Assembly (NCBI RefSeq): GCF_003020585.1
Contig: NZ_PXUE01000001.1
Location: forward strand, 992,001-1,056,000
Reading direction: 5' to 3'
DNA from: Chryseobacterium aurantiacum
GTDB lineage: Bacteria > Bacteroidota > Bacteroidia > Flavobacteriales > Weeksellaceae
DNA length: 64,000 nt
In this document: positions 6,881-16,463 of the stretch, piece after piece
Layout: the number at the start of each line of letters is the position of its first letter
Position numbering within the stretch: position 1 is the stretch's first letter
The notes under the pieces: model-generated
Told to the model about the DNA's origin: nothing
Databases searched by the model: none
Seen by the model: the letters and a program-made list of their open reading frames with translations, nothing else
Position numbers and translations under genes: made by a program

Positions 6881-8506
6881 TTACCCTAGGTAAGGATATT
6901 TGTAATCTTTTGGAGAAACAAAAGTTTCTTTTACGCTTCTTACAGAAGTCCATCTTAGAAGATTCATCTTAGAACCTGCTTTATCATTAGTTCCTGATGC
7001 TCTACCACCACCGAAAGGTTGTTGTCCTACTACAGCCCCTGTTGGTTTATCATTGATGTAGAAGTTTCCTGAAGCATTTTCTAAAGCTTTGTAAGCTTCA
7101 TTAATTGCATAACGATCTTGAGAGAACACAGAACCTGTCAATGAATAAGGAGAAGAAGAATCAACTACTTTAAGAGTCTCTTTCCAGTCCTTATCTTCAT
7201 AAACAAATACAGATAAGATTGGTCCGAAGATTTCCTCTACCATACTTTCATATTGAGAGTTTGTAGTTTCAATTACAGTTGGGTGTACAAACCATCCTTT
7301 AGAATCATCACATGTTCCACCAATAGCTACAGTAGCTTCACCTGATGCATTTGCTCTGTCGATATATCCTTTACATTTTTCGAAAGAATTTTTGTCGATT
7401 ACAGCATTTACGAAGTTAGAAGTATCTTCCGGAGAACCTACTTTAATAGTGCTCATCTGAGCCTCCATTACTTTCTTCACATCTGCCCAAAGAGATTTAG
7501 GAACATAAGCTCTGGAAGCAGCAGAACATTTTTGTCCTTGGTATTCAAAAGCACCTCTTACCAAAGCAGTAGCTACAGCTTCTACGTTAGCAGACGGGTG
7601 AGCAATGACAAAGTCTTTACCACCTGTTTCTCCAACAATTCTTGGATATGTTCTGTAGTTATGGATATTGTCACCAATCATTTTCCACATTCCCTGGAAT
7701 ACTTTTGTAGAACCTGTGAAGTGAAGACCAGCAAAGTCTCTGTGAGCCAATACTTTTTCAGCAGTATCTTTTCCATCTGTAAAGATCATGTTGATTACCC
7801 CTGCAGGAAGCCCCGCTTCAGTTAACACATCCATGATTACTTTAGCAGAATAAACCTGCTTGTCAGAAGGTTTCCAAACCACCACGTTTCCTAGCATTGC
7901 CATACAAGTAGGAAGGTTTCCTGAGATAGCCGTAAAGTTAAAAGGAGTTACTGCAAAGCAGAATCCCTCTAATGGTCTGTACTCTACACGGTTCCAGATT
8001 CCGTTGTCAGAAACCGGCTGCTCAGAATACATTTCTGTCATGAACTCTACGTTGAATCTTAAGAAGTCGATGAACTCACAAGCTGCATCAATTTCAGCCT
8101 GATGTACGTTTTTAGACTGTCCGATCATCGTTGCTGCATTGATAATATCTCTGTAAGGACCAGCTAATAGATCAGCTGCCTTTAAGAAAATAGCTGCACG
8201 TTGTTCCCAACCTAGGTTGTTCCAATCTTCTTTAGCTGCCAATGCCGCGTTGATAGCGTCATCCACATGCTGCATACCACCTTTGTAATAAAATCCGAAG
8301 TCATGAGCATGATCCTGTGGAGACTGAAGCTGTACTTTTTCGTCAGTTTTTACTTCCTTTCCGTTGATGATCATTGGAATTTCAACCTTTTCAGCCCACA
8401 TTTTTTTGTAGGTATTGATAAGGCTTTTAACTTCTGGAGATCCCGGTACATAAGAATTTACCGGCTCATTTACCGCTAATGGTACTTGCGAAATTGCTTT
8501 TGACAT
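6881..8506 (-). CDS. pruA: L-glutamate gamma-semialdehyde dehydrogenase (1-pyrroline-5-carboxylate dehydrogenase)
   Basis: This 541-residue aldehyde dehydrogenase matches the single-function PruA class. The catalytic Cys327 lies in YQGQKCSAASR and the general base Glu293 in IVGETGGKDFV. The C-terminal NDKPTGAVVGQQPFGGGRASG segment is typical of P5C dehydrogenases. It oxidises glutamate semialdehyde (from proline) to glutamate with NAD+ in the cytoplasm. There is no fused proline dehydrogenase and no putA nearby. It is a single-gene unit with its own -7 box (8553-8560) and terminator. Confidence 0.95.
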   Translation of the reverse strand: MSKAISQVPLAVNEPVNSYVPGSPEVKSLINTYKKMWAEKVEIPMIINGKEVKTDEKVQLQSPQDHAHDFGFYYKGGMQHVDDAINAALAAKEDWNNLGWEQRAAIFLKAADLLAGPYRDIINAATMIGQSKNVHQAEIDAACEFIDFLRFNVEFMTEMYSEQPVSDNGIWNRVEYRPLEGFCFAVTPFNFTAISGNLPTCMAMLGNVVVWKPSDKQVYSAKVIMDVLTEAGLPAGVINMIFTDGKDTAEKVLAHRDFAGLHFTGSTKVFQGMWKMIGDNIHNYRTYPRIVGETGGKDFVIAHPSANVEAVATALVRGAFEYQGQKCSAASRAYVPKSLWADVKKVMEAQMSTIKVGSPEDTSNFVNAVIDKNSFEKCKGYIDRANASGEATVAIGGTCDDSKGWFVHPTVIETTNSQYESMVEEIFGPILSVFVYEDKDWKETLKVVDSSSPYSLTGSVFSQDRYAINEAYKALENASGNFYINDKPTGAVVGQQPFGGGRASGTNDKAGSKMNLLRWTSVRSVKETFVSPKDYKYPYLG

Positions 8507-8552
8507 ATTACGTTTTATTATTTTTATTAAAATTAAATAAGTAAGTTGTATA

Positions 8553-8560
8553 CAAATTTA
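8553..8560 (-). promoter_or_regulatory. Probable -7 element for pruA; remainder of the 8507-8916 gap
   Basis: The minus strand reads TAAATTTG (TAnnTTTG) 46 bases upstream of the pruA ATG. The rest of the 410-base gap up to the gene at 8917 is very AT-rich. I see no ORF, hairpin or repeat in it. Confidence 0.4.
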
Positions 8561-8916
8561 CGATAATTATAAGGAAAGAAAAAAATACCGCCTGTTTTTA
8601 TGAAATAAACTTTTTTGTTAACCAATATGTGGTAAATATTATGTATTTGAGAATAAAAAGTAATAATTTTTTAGGGTTTTGTTTAATGTTTTGAATAAGA
8701 TAAAATAAAATTGAATAGAGTATAATGATGTGAATAGAGACAAAAAAATATTTGTCATAGTTCGCTTTTTCTTGTTAAATATTGTAAACAAGGATGTTAT
8801 GGGTAAATGTGAATTTTCATTAAAATTGCATTTGTTGCGATTTTGAACATTTTAAATAAATTTTTTGATAGCCCATCTTTTAAGATTACTCTAATTTTAC
8901 ATCATTATTAACAGGT

Positions 8917-9282
8917 ATGAAAAAAAGAGTCATATTTTTCTCTTTTGTATTATTTTTCTCAGCTTTATGTGTAAGTATTTTTGCACATAAAGGGAAAACT
9001 CAACCATACTCTGATGTCTTATCAAAAATCCATCTTCTTCAGCAAAAATCAGATCAGCAGACCCAACCTGAAATCTATAGTTTTTCAGATGCGCAGGATG
9101 CACAGGATTCCAATGATTGGGAGAAGGTAAAATTTGATTATTCAGTACTTGCAGAACAATGGCTAAACTATTTTTTTGCAGATTATTCTTATAATACTCA
9201 GGTTGCAGCTGTTCAAGGCGGTACCTATATTACAGCACCCAGATACATTCTGTATCATGCCCTGCAGATAGCAGGCTGCTAA
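8917..9282 (+). CDS. Secreted protein of unknown function
   Basis: This 121-residue protein has a clear signal peptide (MKKRVIFFSFVLFFSALCVSIFA, cleavage near 23). The chain after it is polar with several aromatics (LNYFFADYSYN, then YITAPRYILYHALQIAGC) and ends in a cysteine. I recognise no domain. It stands alone before the urease genes in the same direction, with 152 bases between it and ureA. It is probably periplasmic or exported. Confidence 0.6.
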   Translation: MKKRVIFFSFVLFFSALCVSIFAHKGKTQPYSDVLSKIHLLQQKSDQQTQPEIYSFSDAQDAQDSNDWEKVKFDYSVLAEQWLNYFFADYSYNTQVAAVQGGTYITAPRYILYHALQIAGC

Positions 9283-9434
9283 TCCTTTTTATGTTTTAAT
9301 GATGAATTGTGGTTTGTATTACTCATACAGATCCATGAAATTCATTTCTCAATTTTAAATTTCTGAACACTTCTTATTTGCCTTTACAACAAGGCAGACA
9401 AGATACTGTTTGCCCAATTTTAAATAAAAATATT

Positions 9435-9737
9435 ATGCACTTAACACCGAGAGAAACGGAGAAGCTTATGCTATTTCTGGCAGGAGAGCTTGCTCTAAAA
9501 AGAAAGGCAAGAGGCCTTAAACTAAACTATCCAGAATCTATAGCATTGATCAGCCATTTTTTGCTTGAAGGCGCAAGAGACGGAAAAAGAGTAGCTGAAC
9601 TGATGCAGGAGGGAGCCAATCTTCTTACTAAGGAAGATGTGATGCCGGGCGTGGCAGAAATGATCCACGATGTTCAGATAGAAGCCACTTTTCCTGATGG
9701 AACAAAGCTGGTAACCGTACACAACCCAATCCGTTAA
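9435..9737 (+). CDS. ureA: Urease gamma subunit
   Basis: This 100-residue protein, [14 protein letters not shown] to TVHNPIR, has the exact length and landmarks of bacterial UreA ([37 protein letters not shown]). It is the small structural subunit of the (abc)3 Ni urease. A longer in-frame start at 9378 exists, but the ATG at 9435, preceded by an A-rich tract, gives the canonical N-terminus. ureB follows after 12 bases. Confidence 0.95.
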   Translation: MHLTPRETEKLMLFLAGELALKRKARGLKLNYPESIALISHFLLEGARDGKRVAELMQEGANLLTKEDVMPGVAEMIHDVQIEATFPDGTKLVTVHNPIR

Positions 9738-9749
9738 TCCTTATTGATC

Positions 9750-10118
9750 ATGATACCAGGAGAAATTTTTGTAAAAGAAGGTACAATCATCTGCAATGAA
9801 GGCAGAGAAACTGTAAAAATAAAAGTAACAAACACAGGAGACCGTCCTATTCAGGTAGGTTCACACTTTCACTTTTTTGAAGTCAATAAAGCCATGAGCT
9901 TTGACCGCGAAAAAGCTTTCGGAAAGAGACTGAATATTGTAGCCAGTACTGCAGTTCGTTTCGAACCGGGAGAAGAAAAGGAAGTGGAACTTGTGGAAAT
10001 AGGAGGGACCAAAAAAGCAATAGGCTTCAATAACCTTGTTGATGGGCAGATAAATTCTGAAGAACAGAAAAAAATAAGCCTTGCAAAAATTGAAGAATTA
10101 AACTTTAAAAATCATTAA
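9750..10118 (+). CDS. ureB: Urease beta subunit
   Basis: This 122-residue protein starts at the ATG at 9750 ([11 protein letters not shown]); the TTG two codons upstream is less likely. The core [20 protein letters not shown] and the [16 protein letters not shown] segment are standard for UreB. It is the second structural subunit, packing between UreA and UreC. ureC follows after one base. Confidence 0.95.
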   Translation: MIPGEIFVKEGTIICNEGRETVKIKVTNTGDRPIQVGSHFHFFEVNKAMSFDREKAFGKRLNIVASTAVRFEPGEEKEVELVEIGGTKKAIGFNNLVDGQINSEEQKKISLAKIEELNFKNH

Positions 10119-10119
10119 G

Positions 10120-11841
10120 ATGAGCTTACACGTAGACAGAAAACAATACGCAAATATACTGGGTCCAACAGCTGGAGATAAAATCAGACTGGGTGACACG
10201 GAAATCATCATTGAAATTGAAAAAGATTTCACCCATTACGGAGACGAAGCCGTTTTTGGAGGTGGAAAAACAGTTCGTGACGGGATGGGGCAAAATGTAA
10301 CGGCAAAAAGAGATGAAGGCGTTTTAGACCTTTGTATCACAGGAGCAGTAATCATTGACCACTGGGGAATCGTAAAAGGCGATATCGGAATTAAAGACGG
10401 TAAAATTGTAGGAATAGGAAAGGCGGGTAACCCTGATACAATGGATGGTGTATCTCCTAATATGATTATCGGAGCCTCAACCGAAGTTCACGGAGGAAAA
10501 GGATATATCGTAACAGCAGGAGGTATTGATACCCATATCCATTACATCTGCCCACAACAAATTGAAACCTCTTTGTATAGCGGAATTACTACAATGATTG
10601 GAGGAGGAACCGGCCCAAATGACGGAACTAATGCTACAACAGTTACTCCGGGTAAATTCAATATGCAGAAGATGCTTGAAGCAGCAGAAGAATATCCAAT
10701 GAATCTTGGTTTTTTCGGGAAAGGAAACTGTTCTGCAGAAGGGCCCATTGAAGAGCAGGTGGAAGCAGGTGCTTTAGGAGTGAAGATCCACGAAGACTGG
10801 GGAGCCACCCCTGCCACCATAGATACCGCATTAAAAGTGGCAGATAAATATGACGTTCAGGTGGCTATTCACACAGACACTTTAAATGAAGGAGGTTTCC
10901 TGGAAGACACCATGAGGGCAATCAACGGAAGAGTAATCCATACATTTCATACAGAAGGTGCTGGTGGGGGACATGCTCCTGATATCATAAAAGCAGCCAT
11001 GTATCCAAACGTACTACCTGCTTCTACCAACCCTACACGTCCTTACACCATCAATACCATTGATGAGCATTTGGATATGCTGATGGTTTGCCATCACCTG
11101 AGCAAGAATATTCCTGAAGATGTGGCATTCGCAGATTCACGTATTCGTCCTGAAACAATTGCTGCGGAGGATATTCTTCACGATATGGGAGTCTTCAGTA
11201 TTATGAGTTCAGACTCTCAGGCCATGGGAAGACCTGGTGAAGTTATCACAAGAACCTGGCAGACGGCCAGTAAAATGAAAGAACAGAGAGGGGATTTGGC
11301 AGAAGATAAAGATAGTGGAAACGACAACTATCGTGCAAAGAGATATGTTGCGAAATATACAATTAACCCCGCCATTGCACATGGTATTTCAGAATATGTA
11401 GGATCTCTTGAAGAAGGAAAATTAGCAGATTTGGTGATCTGGAAACCTGCATTGTTTGGAGTAAAACCTGAAATGATTGTAAAAGGAGGATTTGTAATTG
11501 CTGCTAAAATGGGAGACCCTAACGCATCTATTCCTACGCCGCAGCCAATTATCTACAGAAATATGTTTGGAGCCCACGGAAAAGCTAAGTTTGGTATTTG
11601 TGCCAATTTTGTTTCTCAGATTTCTATCGATAATGGAACCATTGCCTCTTACAAATTGGAAAAAATGATTCTTCCTGTAAAAAACTGTAGAAATATTTCT
11701 AAGGCAGACCTTATTCATAATGATAAAACTCCTTTAATAGAAGTAAATCCTGAAAACTATAAAGTAACGGTAGATGGTGAATATATCACTTGTGAACCTG
11801 CGGAAAAACTTCCCTTAACGCAGTTGTATTACTTGTTCTAG
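10120..11841 (+). CDS. ureC: Urease alpha (catalytic) subunit
   Basis: This 573-residue protein carries every Ni-site ligand at a constant +5 offset from Klebsiella numbering: H139 and H141 ([10 protein letters not shown]), carbamylated K222 ([11 protein letters not shown]), H251 (HTDTLNEGG), H277 ([12 protein letters not shown]) and D365 (SSDSQAMGR). The flap His is H325 (MVCHHLSKN). It hydrolyses urea to ammonia and carbamate in the cytoplasm. All residues needed for activity are present. A hairpin follows the stop at 11856-11884. Confidence 0.98.
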   Translation: MSLHVDRKQYANILGPTAGDKIRLGDTEIIIEIEKDFTHYGDEAVFGGGKTVRDGMGQNVTAKRDEGVLDLCITGAVIIDHWGIVKGDIGIKDGKIVGIGKAGNPDTMDGVSPNMIIGASTEVHGGKGYIVTAGGIDTHIHYICPQQIETSLYSGITTMIGGGTGPNDGTNATTVTPGKFNMQKMLEAAEEYPMNLGFFGKGNCSAEGPIEEQVEAGALGVKIHEDWGATPATIDTALKVADKYDVQVAIHTDTLNEGGFLEDTMRAINGRVIHTFHTEGAGGGHAPDIIKAAMYPNVLPASTNPTRPYTINTIDEHLDMLMVCHHLSKNIPEDVAFADSRIRPETIAAEDILHDMGVFSIMSSDSQAMGRPGEVITRTWQTASKMKEQRGDLAEDKDSGNDNYRAKRYVAKYTINPAIAHGISEYVGSLEEGKLADLVIWKPALFGVKPEMIVKGGFVIAAKMGDPNASIPTPQPIIYRNMFGAHGKAKFGICANFVSQISIDNGTIASYKLEKMILPVKNCRNISKADLIHNDKTPLIEVNPENYKVTVDGEYITCEPAEKLPLTQLYYLF

Positions 11842-11855
11842 AACAAATCTGACTG

Positions 11856-11884
11856 ATCTTATAGGCTTCCAATGCCTATAAGAT
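11856..11884 (+). terminator. Hairpin between ureC and the outer-membrane gene
   Basis: A perfect 11-base stem ATCTTATAGGC / GCCTATAAGAT has a seven-base loop but only a weak TTATTC tail. It may act as a partial terminator or 3'-end stabiliser, lowering accessory-gene expression relative to ureABC. Confidence 0.5.
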
Positions 11885-11926
11885 TTATTCAAGAAAAATT
11901 TAAAATAATGATAGAATAAGTTTAGA

Positions 11927-12577
11927 ATGAAATATTTAAATAAAGCAGTTTTTTCTCTCACATTAGCAGGATTGTCTATGCTTTCAGGGAATGTAAACGC
12001 CCAGTTTCTGGGAGGACACAGGCTTAAAAGTGATGAAGACGGACCAAAAGGACAGTTTATGGTCTATGGTTCATTGGACTACTCTAAAGTTACCACCCCA
12101 TCCAGCAGCAGCAGTACTGTTTCCAGTGCACCGCTTGGAGTAGGGTACTTCATCAATAATAATGACCTTGTTGGAATCAATTATGCCTATTCTCAAAACT
12201 CTGTTAATCATGATGTTGTTTATAAGCAAAATGAAGCAGGAATTTGGTATAGTCCCTCATTAATGCTTGGGAAATATTTTGTGTTGATAGGACAAGTGGA
12301 TGCTCATTATGTTTGGGGACAGCAGGTGTCAGGAACAGCAGATTCTATGCAGAACTTTACAGGATTCCGTCTTCGTGCCTATCCTTTAATCGGGATATTG
12401 CTTGGAAGCGGCTGGGCACTGAAATTCAAATTTGCTGAGCTTTCTATGCTTCAAACCAAAGTAAAAGAGGTGGGCTGGACCAAAAGCTATGTGGCGGGAA
12501 TCAGTGGTTCAACATTCGGAGTAGGCATTTCTAAAAACTTTGACTTCAGAAAAAAATCGAGAAAAGATGATAATTAA
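11927..12577 (+). CDS. Outer-membrane beta-barrel-like protein inside the urease operon
   Basis: This 216-residue protein has a signal peptide (MKYLNKAVFSLTLAGLSML to VNAQ). Alternating hydrophobic strands follow (GQFMVYGSLDYSKV, LGVGYFINNNDLVGINYAYS, YFVLIGQVDAHYVWG) and it ends FGVGISKNFDF, a typical barrel terminal strand. It is not a known urease factor. Its end overlaps the ureE start by 11 bases, so it is translated as part of the accessory half of the operon. It could be a small pore or a porin-like protein; a role in urea or nickel entry is only inferred from position. Confidence 0.7.
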   Translation: MKYLNKAVFSLTLAGLSMLSGNVNAQFLGGHRLKSDEDGPKGQFMVYGSLDYSKVTTPSSSSSTVSSAPLGVGYFINNNDLVGINYAYSQNSVNHDVVYKQNEAGIWYSPSLMLGKYFVLIGQVDAHYVWGQQVSGTADSMQNFTGFRLRAYPLIGILLGSGWALKFKFAELSMLQTKVKEVGWTKSYVAGISGSTFGVGISKNFDFRKKSRKDDN

Positions 12578-13076
12578 TCAAACCATAGGCAACTTAACCG
12601 AAAATCCTTCAGAAAAAAACATAGATTATCTTGATCTGGAATGGTTTGAAACCACCAAAAGGATCCAACGCAAAAAAACCAGACAGGGAACTGATGTCGC
12701 CATCAAGTTTCTTAAGGAGGGGCAACGCCTGCGAGAAGGAGATATTCTTTTTGAAGATACAGAAAAAGTAATAGCCATTAATGTTCTGGAAACAGATGCT
12801 ATTGTAATGGAACCGGGTTCTCTATTAGAAATGGGAACGGTATGTTATGAAATAGGGAACAAGCATATTCCACTTTTTATTCAGGAGGATAAAGTGCTGC
12901 TTCCTTTTGAAATGCCCATGTTCAGATGGCTGGAGGCAAGTGGTTTCAAGCCTGAAAAACAATCCGTAAAGCTGTTGAATCTTCTTAAATCCAATGTAGA
13001 ACCTCACGGACATGGAAGTCTCGGATCAACCATCTTCACCAAAATCCTTAAAATGGCAGCCCCAAAAGATGAATAA
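12567..13076 (+). CDS. ureE: Urease accessory protein UreE (nickel metallochaperone)
   Basis: This 169-residue protein begins at the ATG at 12567 (MIINQTIGNL), overlapping the previous gene by 11 bases. It shows the UreE pattern: an N-terminal peptide-binding domain (LRGD-like loop GQRLREGDILFED) and a C-terminal metal-binding domain with VEPHGHGSLG. The long histidine tail of Klebsiella UreE is absent. It delivers Ni2+ to the UreG-UreF-UreD-apourease complex. Confidence 0.9.
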   Translation: MIINQTIGNLTENPSEKNIDYLDLEWFETTKRIQRKKTRQGTDVAIKFLKEGQRLREGDILFEDTEKVIAINVLETDAIVMEPGSLLEMGTVCYEIGNKHIPLFIQEDKVLLPFEMPMFRWLEASGFKPEKQSVKLLNLLKSNVEPHGHGSLGSTIFTKILKMAAPKDE

Positions 13077-13080
13077 TACT

Positions 13081-13770
13081 ATGAATATCAATTTTTTGTC
13101 AAGTCTGCTTCATCTTGCAGATCCTACACTTCCGATTGGAGGATATACACACTCCAACGGTCTGGAAACCTATGTACAGGAAAGAATTGTACATAATCTG
13201 GAAACCGCAAAGGAATTTGTGCAGAATATGCTTCAGTACAATCTTAAATTCAATGACGGAGCTTTTGTAAAACTGGCCTATAAAGCAGCAGAAAACGAAG
13301 ATTTACAATTATTGCTAAAGCTGGACAATGAATGTAATGCGATAAAATGTCCTAAAGAAATCCGCCAGGCCAGCCAAAAATTGGGTTTAAGACTGATCAA
13401 GATTTTTAAAAGAAGAGATAGCTTTCCCTTTATGGAGGCCTTTGAAAAAGCAATTCAGAATAAGGAGGCCAATTCTCATTACTGTATCGTGTTTGGAGTA
13501 TATGCTTATTTAATGAAAATACCCTTATACGAAGCATTGCTGGGCTTCTATTATACCTCTGTTGCCGGAATGATCACAAATGCTGTAAAACTAGTTCCTC
13601 TGGGACAGCTTGACGGGCAGGATATTTTGTTTTCCCTATATCCTGTAATGGAAAAAACAGTCTGGGAAACAATGGAACTAGACAGGGATATGGTAGGATT
13701 ATGCAATACTGCTTTTGATATCAGATGTATGCAGCATGAAAGACTTTATTCAAGGCTTTATATGTCATAG
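13081..13770 (+). CDS. ureF: Urease accessory protein UreF
   Basis: The protein begins MNINFLSSLLHLADPTLPIG and continues GGYTHSNGLETYVQE, the standard UreF opening, and keeps the helical body of about 229 residues. The ATG at 13081 is chosen; an ATG at 13069 that overlaps the ureE stop would add four residues. UreF bridges UreD and UreG in the maturation complex and gates GTP hydrolysis. Confidence 0.9.
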   Translation: MNINFLSSLLHLADPTLPIGGYTHSNGLETYVQERIVHNLETAKEFVQNMLQYNLKFNDGAFVKLAYKAAENEDLQLLLKLDNECNAIKCPKEIRQASQKLGLRLIKIFKRRDSFPFMEAFEKAIQNKEANSHYCIVFGVYAYLMKIPLYEALLGFYYTSVAGMITNAVKLVPLGQLDGQDILFSLYPVMEKTVWETMELDRDMVGLCNTAFDIRCMQHERLYSRLYMS

Positions 13771-14016
13771 AAAAGGTAAAAAGGAAGTAAAGGCAGGATG
13801 ACAAAAGAAAGGAGGGAAAGCGGGGGACCCCAATGAATATGAATGCTTCTAAGCCGAATGAAATGCCTTTGCACCTTTTACAATATTCTCAATTAATAAA
13901 AAATATACATGAAATAAGGTGCTCTTTGCTAAGCGAAACGCCCTTGCGATCGAAAAATATTCAAAATCAAAAAAAATTAGCGCCCATAGCGTTAAAAAAA
14001 ATAAAATTTAAAGAAA

Positions 14017-14655
14017 ATGGAAAATAGAAAATATATAAAAGTAGGGGTAGCAGGACCTGTAGGATCAGGAAAAACTGCACTACTAGAACGTTTAAGCAGA
14101 AAATTATTCGGGAAATATGATCTTGGAGTAATTACTAATGATATTTACACCAAAGAAGATGCAGAGTTTATGGCTAAAAATAGTCTTCTTCCCCACGACA
14201 GAATTATCGGAGTAGAAACAGGAGGCTGTCCCCACACTGCCATTCGTGAAGATGCAAGTATGAATCTTGAAGCAGTAGATGAGCTGGCTGAACGCTTTCC
14301 TGATATTGAGCTGGTTCTTATTGAGAGCGGTGGTGATAACCTTTCCGCAACATTCAGTCCCGATCTTGCAGACGTTACCATCTTTATCATTGACGTAGCA
14401 GAAGGAGAAAAAATTCCTAGAAAAGGAGGTCCGGGTATTACAAGATCAGACTTATTGATCATTAACAAGATTGACCTTGCCCCTTATGTGGGTGCGAGTC
14501 TGGAAGTAATGGAAAATGATGCCAGAAGAATGAGAAAAGGAAACCCATTTGTATTTACCAATCTTAAAACAGATGAAGGGCTGGATAAAGTAATCGGCTG
14601 GATTAAAAAATATGCCCTTTTAGAAGAAATTGAAGAACCGAACCTTGTAAGATAA
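14017..14655 (+). CDS. ureG: Urease accessory GTPase UreG
   Basis: This 212-residue SIMIBI GTPase has the P-loop GPVGSGKT (13-20), the Ni-binding CPH motif ([13 protein letters not shown]), the switch ESGGDNL and the base-specificity NKID ([13 protein letters not shown]). It couples GTP hydrolysis to Ni2+ transfer into urease. A gap of 246 bases separates it from ureF. The gap is purine-rich and holds a small TTAGCG/CGTTAA hairpin but no credible gene. ureD follows with no spacer. Confidence 0.95.
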   Translation: MENRKYIKVGVAGPVGSGKTALLERLSRKLFGKYDLGVITNDIYTKEDAEFMAKNSLLPHDRIIGVETGGCPHTAIREDASMNLEAVDELAERFPDIELVLIESGGDNLSATFSPDLADVTIFIIDVAEGEKIPRKGGPGITRSDLLIINKIDLAPYVGASLEVMENDARRMRKGNPFVFTNLKTDEGLDKVIGWIKKYALLEEIEEPNLVR

Positions 14656-15444
14656 ATGGATAGTCGTTTAAATATTATCGCGGGATTCAAGGGAGAGGAG
14701 TCATACGTGAAGGATCTTTATGTTTCACTTCCTTTCAGGGTTGTTTCTGTTGGACAACGAAAAAGCGATAAAAAACTATATCAGATGATAATGAGCTCTT
14801 CTCCCGGTATTTTGGATGGAGACCATTATCACCTTGATGTGGCCCTTGAAAAAGGAGCATCCCTTCAACTGCAGTCACAATCATATCAGAGGCTTTTCAA
14901 TATGAAGGATAAGGCACTTCAGGAACTGAATGTTACAATGGAGGATGAAACTTCCTTTGCCTATGTTCCTCATCCCATTGTTCCCCATGAAGATTCCAAT
15001 TTTAAAAGTAAAACGAATGTTCGGATCGGGGAAAACAGCCAGATCATTATGAGTGAGATTATTACCTGTGGAAGAAAACATTATGGAGAAGTTTTTAAGC
15101 TGAAACGTTTTCAAAATCTTATGGAAATCTACCATCAAAATAAATTGGTAGTGAAAGATAATGTGGTGATTCAGCCTGAAATAATTCCCATCAGCAGTAT
15201 TGGAAATCTGGAACAATATACCCACCAGGGAACCTTGATATTCTACAGCACAAAGGAAAATGTAGACAAGAATGGCTTAATAGAAAACATTGTGGAGGCT
15301 GCGGCAGTACACCTTGAAGAAATGGAGGTTGGCGTTTCTGCTATGGAAGATAATGGCTTTGTAGTAAGAGCTTTGGGACATGGAGGAGAATTGATGTATA
15401 ATTTCTTTCTTCATATTCAGGAATTGCTCTGGTCTTTGGAATAA
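14656..15444 (+). CDS. ureD: Urease accessory protein UreD (UreH)
   Basis: This 262-residue protein directly abuts the ureG stop codon. It has UreD hallmarks: YQMIMSSSPGILDGDHYHLD, a QLQSQSYQRLFNM strand, YVPHPIVPHEDSNF, and EIITCGRKHYGE. It is the scaffold that docks onto apo-urease and recruits UreF and UreG; a tunnel through it is thought to carry Ni. It completes the accessory set, as A, B, C, E, F, G and D are all present in this island. Confidence 0.93.
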   Translation: MDSRLNIIAGFKGEESYVKDLYVSLPFRVVSVGQRKSDKKLYQMIMSSSPGILDGDHYHLDVALEKGASLQLQSQSYQRLFNMKDKALQELNVTMEDETSFAYVPHPIVPHEDSNFKSKTNVRIGENSQIIMSEIITCGRKHYGEVFKLKRFQNLMEIYHQNKLVVKDNVVIQPEIIPISSIGNLEQYTHQGTLIFYSTKENVDKNGLIENIVEAAAVHLEEMEVGVSAMEDNGFVVRALGHGGELMYNFFLHIQELLWSLE

Positions 15445-15536
15445 AAAATTAAAATGATTCTTATGTGGGTTGAGAGTATAGTTGAATATAAAAAAACTGC
15501 AGATAGATCAGATAAAGTATTGAATTCAAGCATAGT

Positions 15537-15566
15537 CATCTGCGAAATCTCCAAAATCTGCGAGAA
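15537..15566. repeat. Copy of an interspersed ATCTGCG-type repeat
   Basis: The segment CATCTGCGAAATCTCC followed by AAAATCTGCGAGA is nearly the same as one at 41713-41742. Both lie in intergenic DNA, so this looks like an interspersed repeat of the genome. The remainder of the 15445-15635 gap shows nothing else. Confidence 0.5.
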
Positions 15567-15635
15567 AAATATTCAATAGAAAAAAGATTTACCCAAAACT
15601 TAACAAAGAATCAGTAATAACAGAATAAACAGAAA

Positions 15636-16337
15636 ATGGATAGTACAGTTTGGGCACTTCTTCTAAGTGCCGTTTCAATAAGTTTTATACATACAGCATC
15701 AGGACCGGACCATTACCTGCCGTTCATCGTGATCTCAAAATCCAAAAAATGGAGTGGAATGAAAACCGCGGTCTTAACCGTTGTTTGCGGGTTGGGGCAT
15801 GTATTAAGCTCTTTGGTTTTAGGATTTATCGGAGTATTTTTAGGATGGCAGCTTAATAAAATATCGTGGTTTCAGGATATCAGAGGTAATTTTTCAGGTT
15901 GGGCACTGCTCATCTTTGGAGGAGTTTATTTGGTGTATGGTTTGGTTCAGGCCATTAGAAATAAGCCTCATAAACACTTTGATGTAATGGGAGATGACGT
16001 GTATGTGTATGAGCATAATCACAGTGAAGTGGTAATGCCCCAAAAAAGAATAAAAGTAACACCACTTGTCCTTTTTATGATTTTTGTAATGGGGCCCAGT
16101 GAGCCTTTGATTCCCTTATTATTCTATTCCGGAGTAAAGCACTCCATGTCTGAAATAGCAGTACTTGTTACTTCCTTTACAGCCACTACGGTACTCACCA
16201 TGCTGGGTATGGTTCTTTTAGGACGCTATGGCTACTCAACACTATTCAATACCGAAAAACTTGAAAGATATATGGGAGTTGTCAGTGGAGCTGTGGTAAC
16301 GGTTTGCGGAGTCGGGATGGTGTTTCTGGGATGGTAA
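15636..16337 (+). CDS. UreH/NicO-like membrane protein, probable nickel permease
   Basis: This 233-residue protein has about six membrane helices. The first carries FIHTASGPDHYLPF, a histidine and a DH pair in a helix as in nickel/cobalt permeases. A histidine-containing loop (KHFDVMGDDVYVYEHNHSE, about 112-131) separates the halves, and MGPSEPLIPLLF begins the second half. Proteins of this type are found with urease genes and are thought to bring in Ni2+ for UreE/UreG. It reads in the same direction as the urease operon, 190 bases after ureD. The substrate is inferred from motif and place. Confidence 0.75.
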   Translation: MDSTVWALLLSAVSISFIHTASGPDHYLPFIVISKSKKWSGMKTAVLTVVCGLGHVLSSLVLGFIGVFLGWQLNKISWFQDIRGNFSGWALLIFGGVYLVYGLVQAIRNKPHKHFDVMGDDVYVYEHNHSEVVMPQKRIKVTPLVLFMIFVMGPSEPLIPLLFYSGVKHSMSEIAVLVTSFTATTVLTMLGMVLLGRYGYSTLFNTEKLERYMGVVSGAVVTVCGVGMVFLGW

Positions 16338-16463
16338 ATAGGTTAGAGTGTGGTAGGGTTTGAGAGTTGTAATGGGGTGGAAATTAATGACAATAATTTT
16401 CAACTATAACCTCCAACCTGAAATCTAATATCTCATTATATAAAATAGATTATACAAAAAACT

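Noticed and set aside
9378..9434. N-terminal extension of ureA from 9378
   Set aside because: UreA proteins begin MxLTPRE; the ATG at 9435 gives exactly 100 residues.
13833..14027. 64-codon ORF between ureF and ureG
   Set aside because: Lys/Asn-rich with no domain, overlaps the ureG start, and lies in a purine-rich spacer with a hairpin. It looks like a chance frame.
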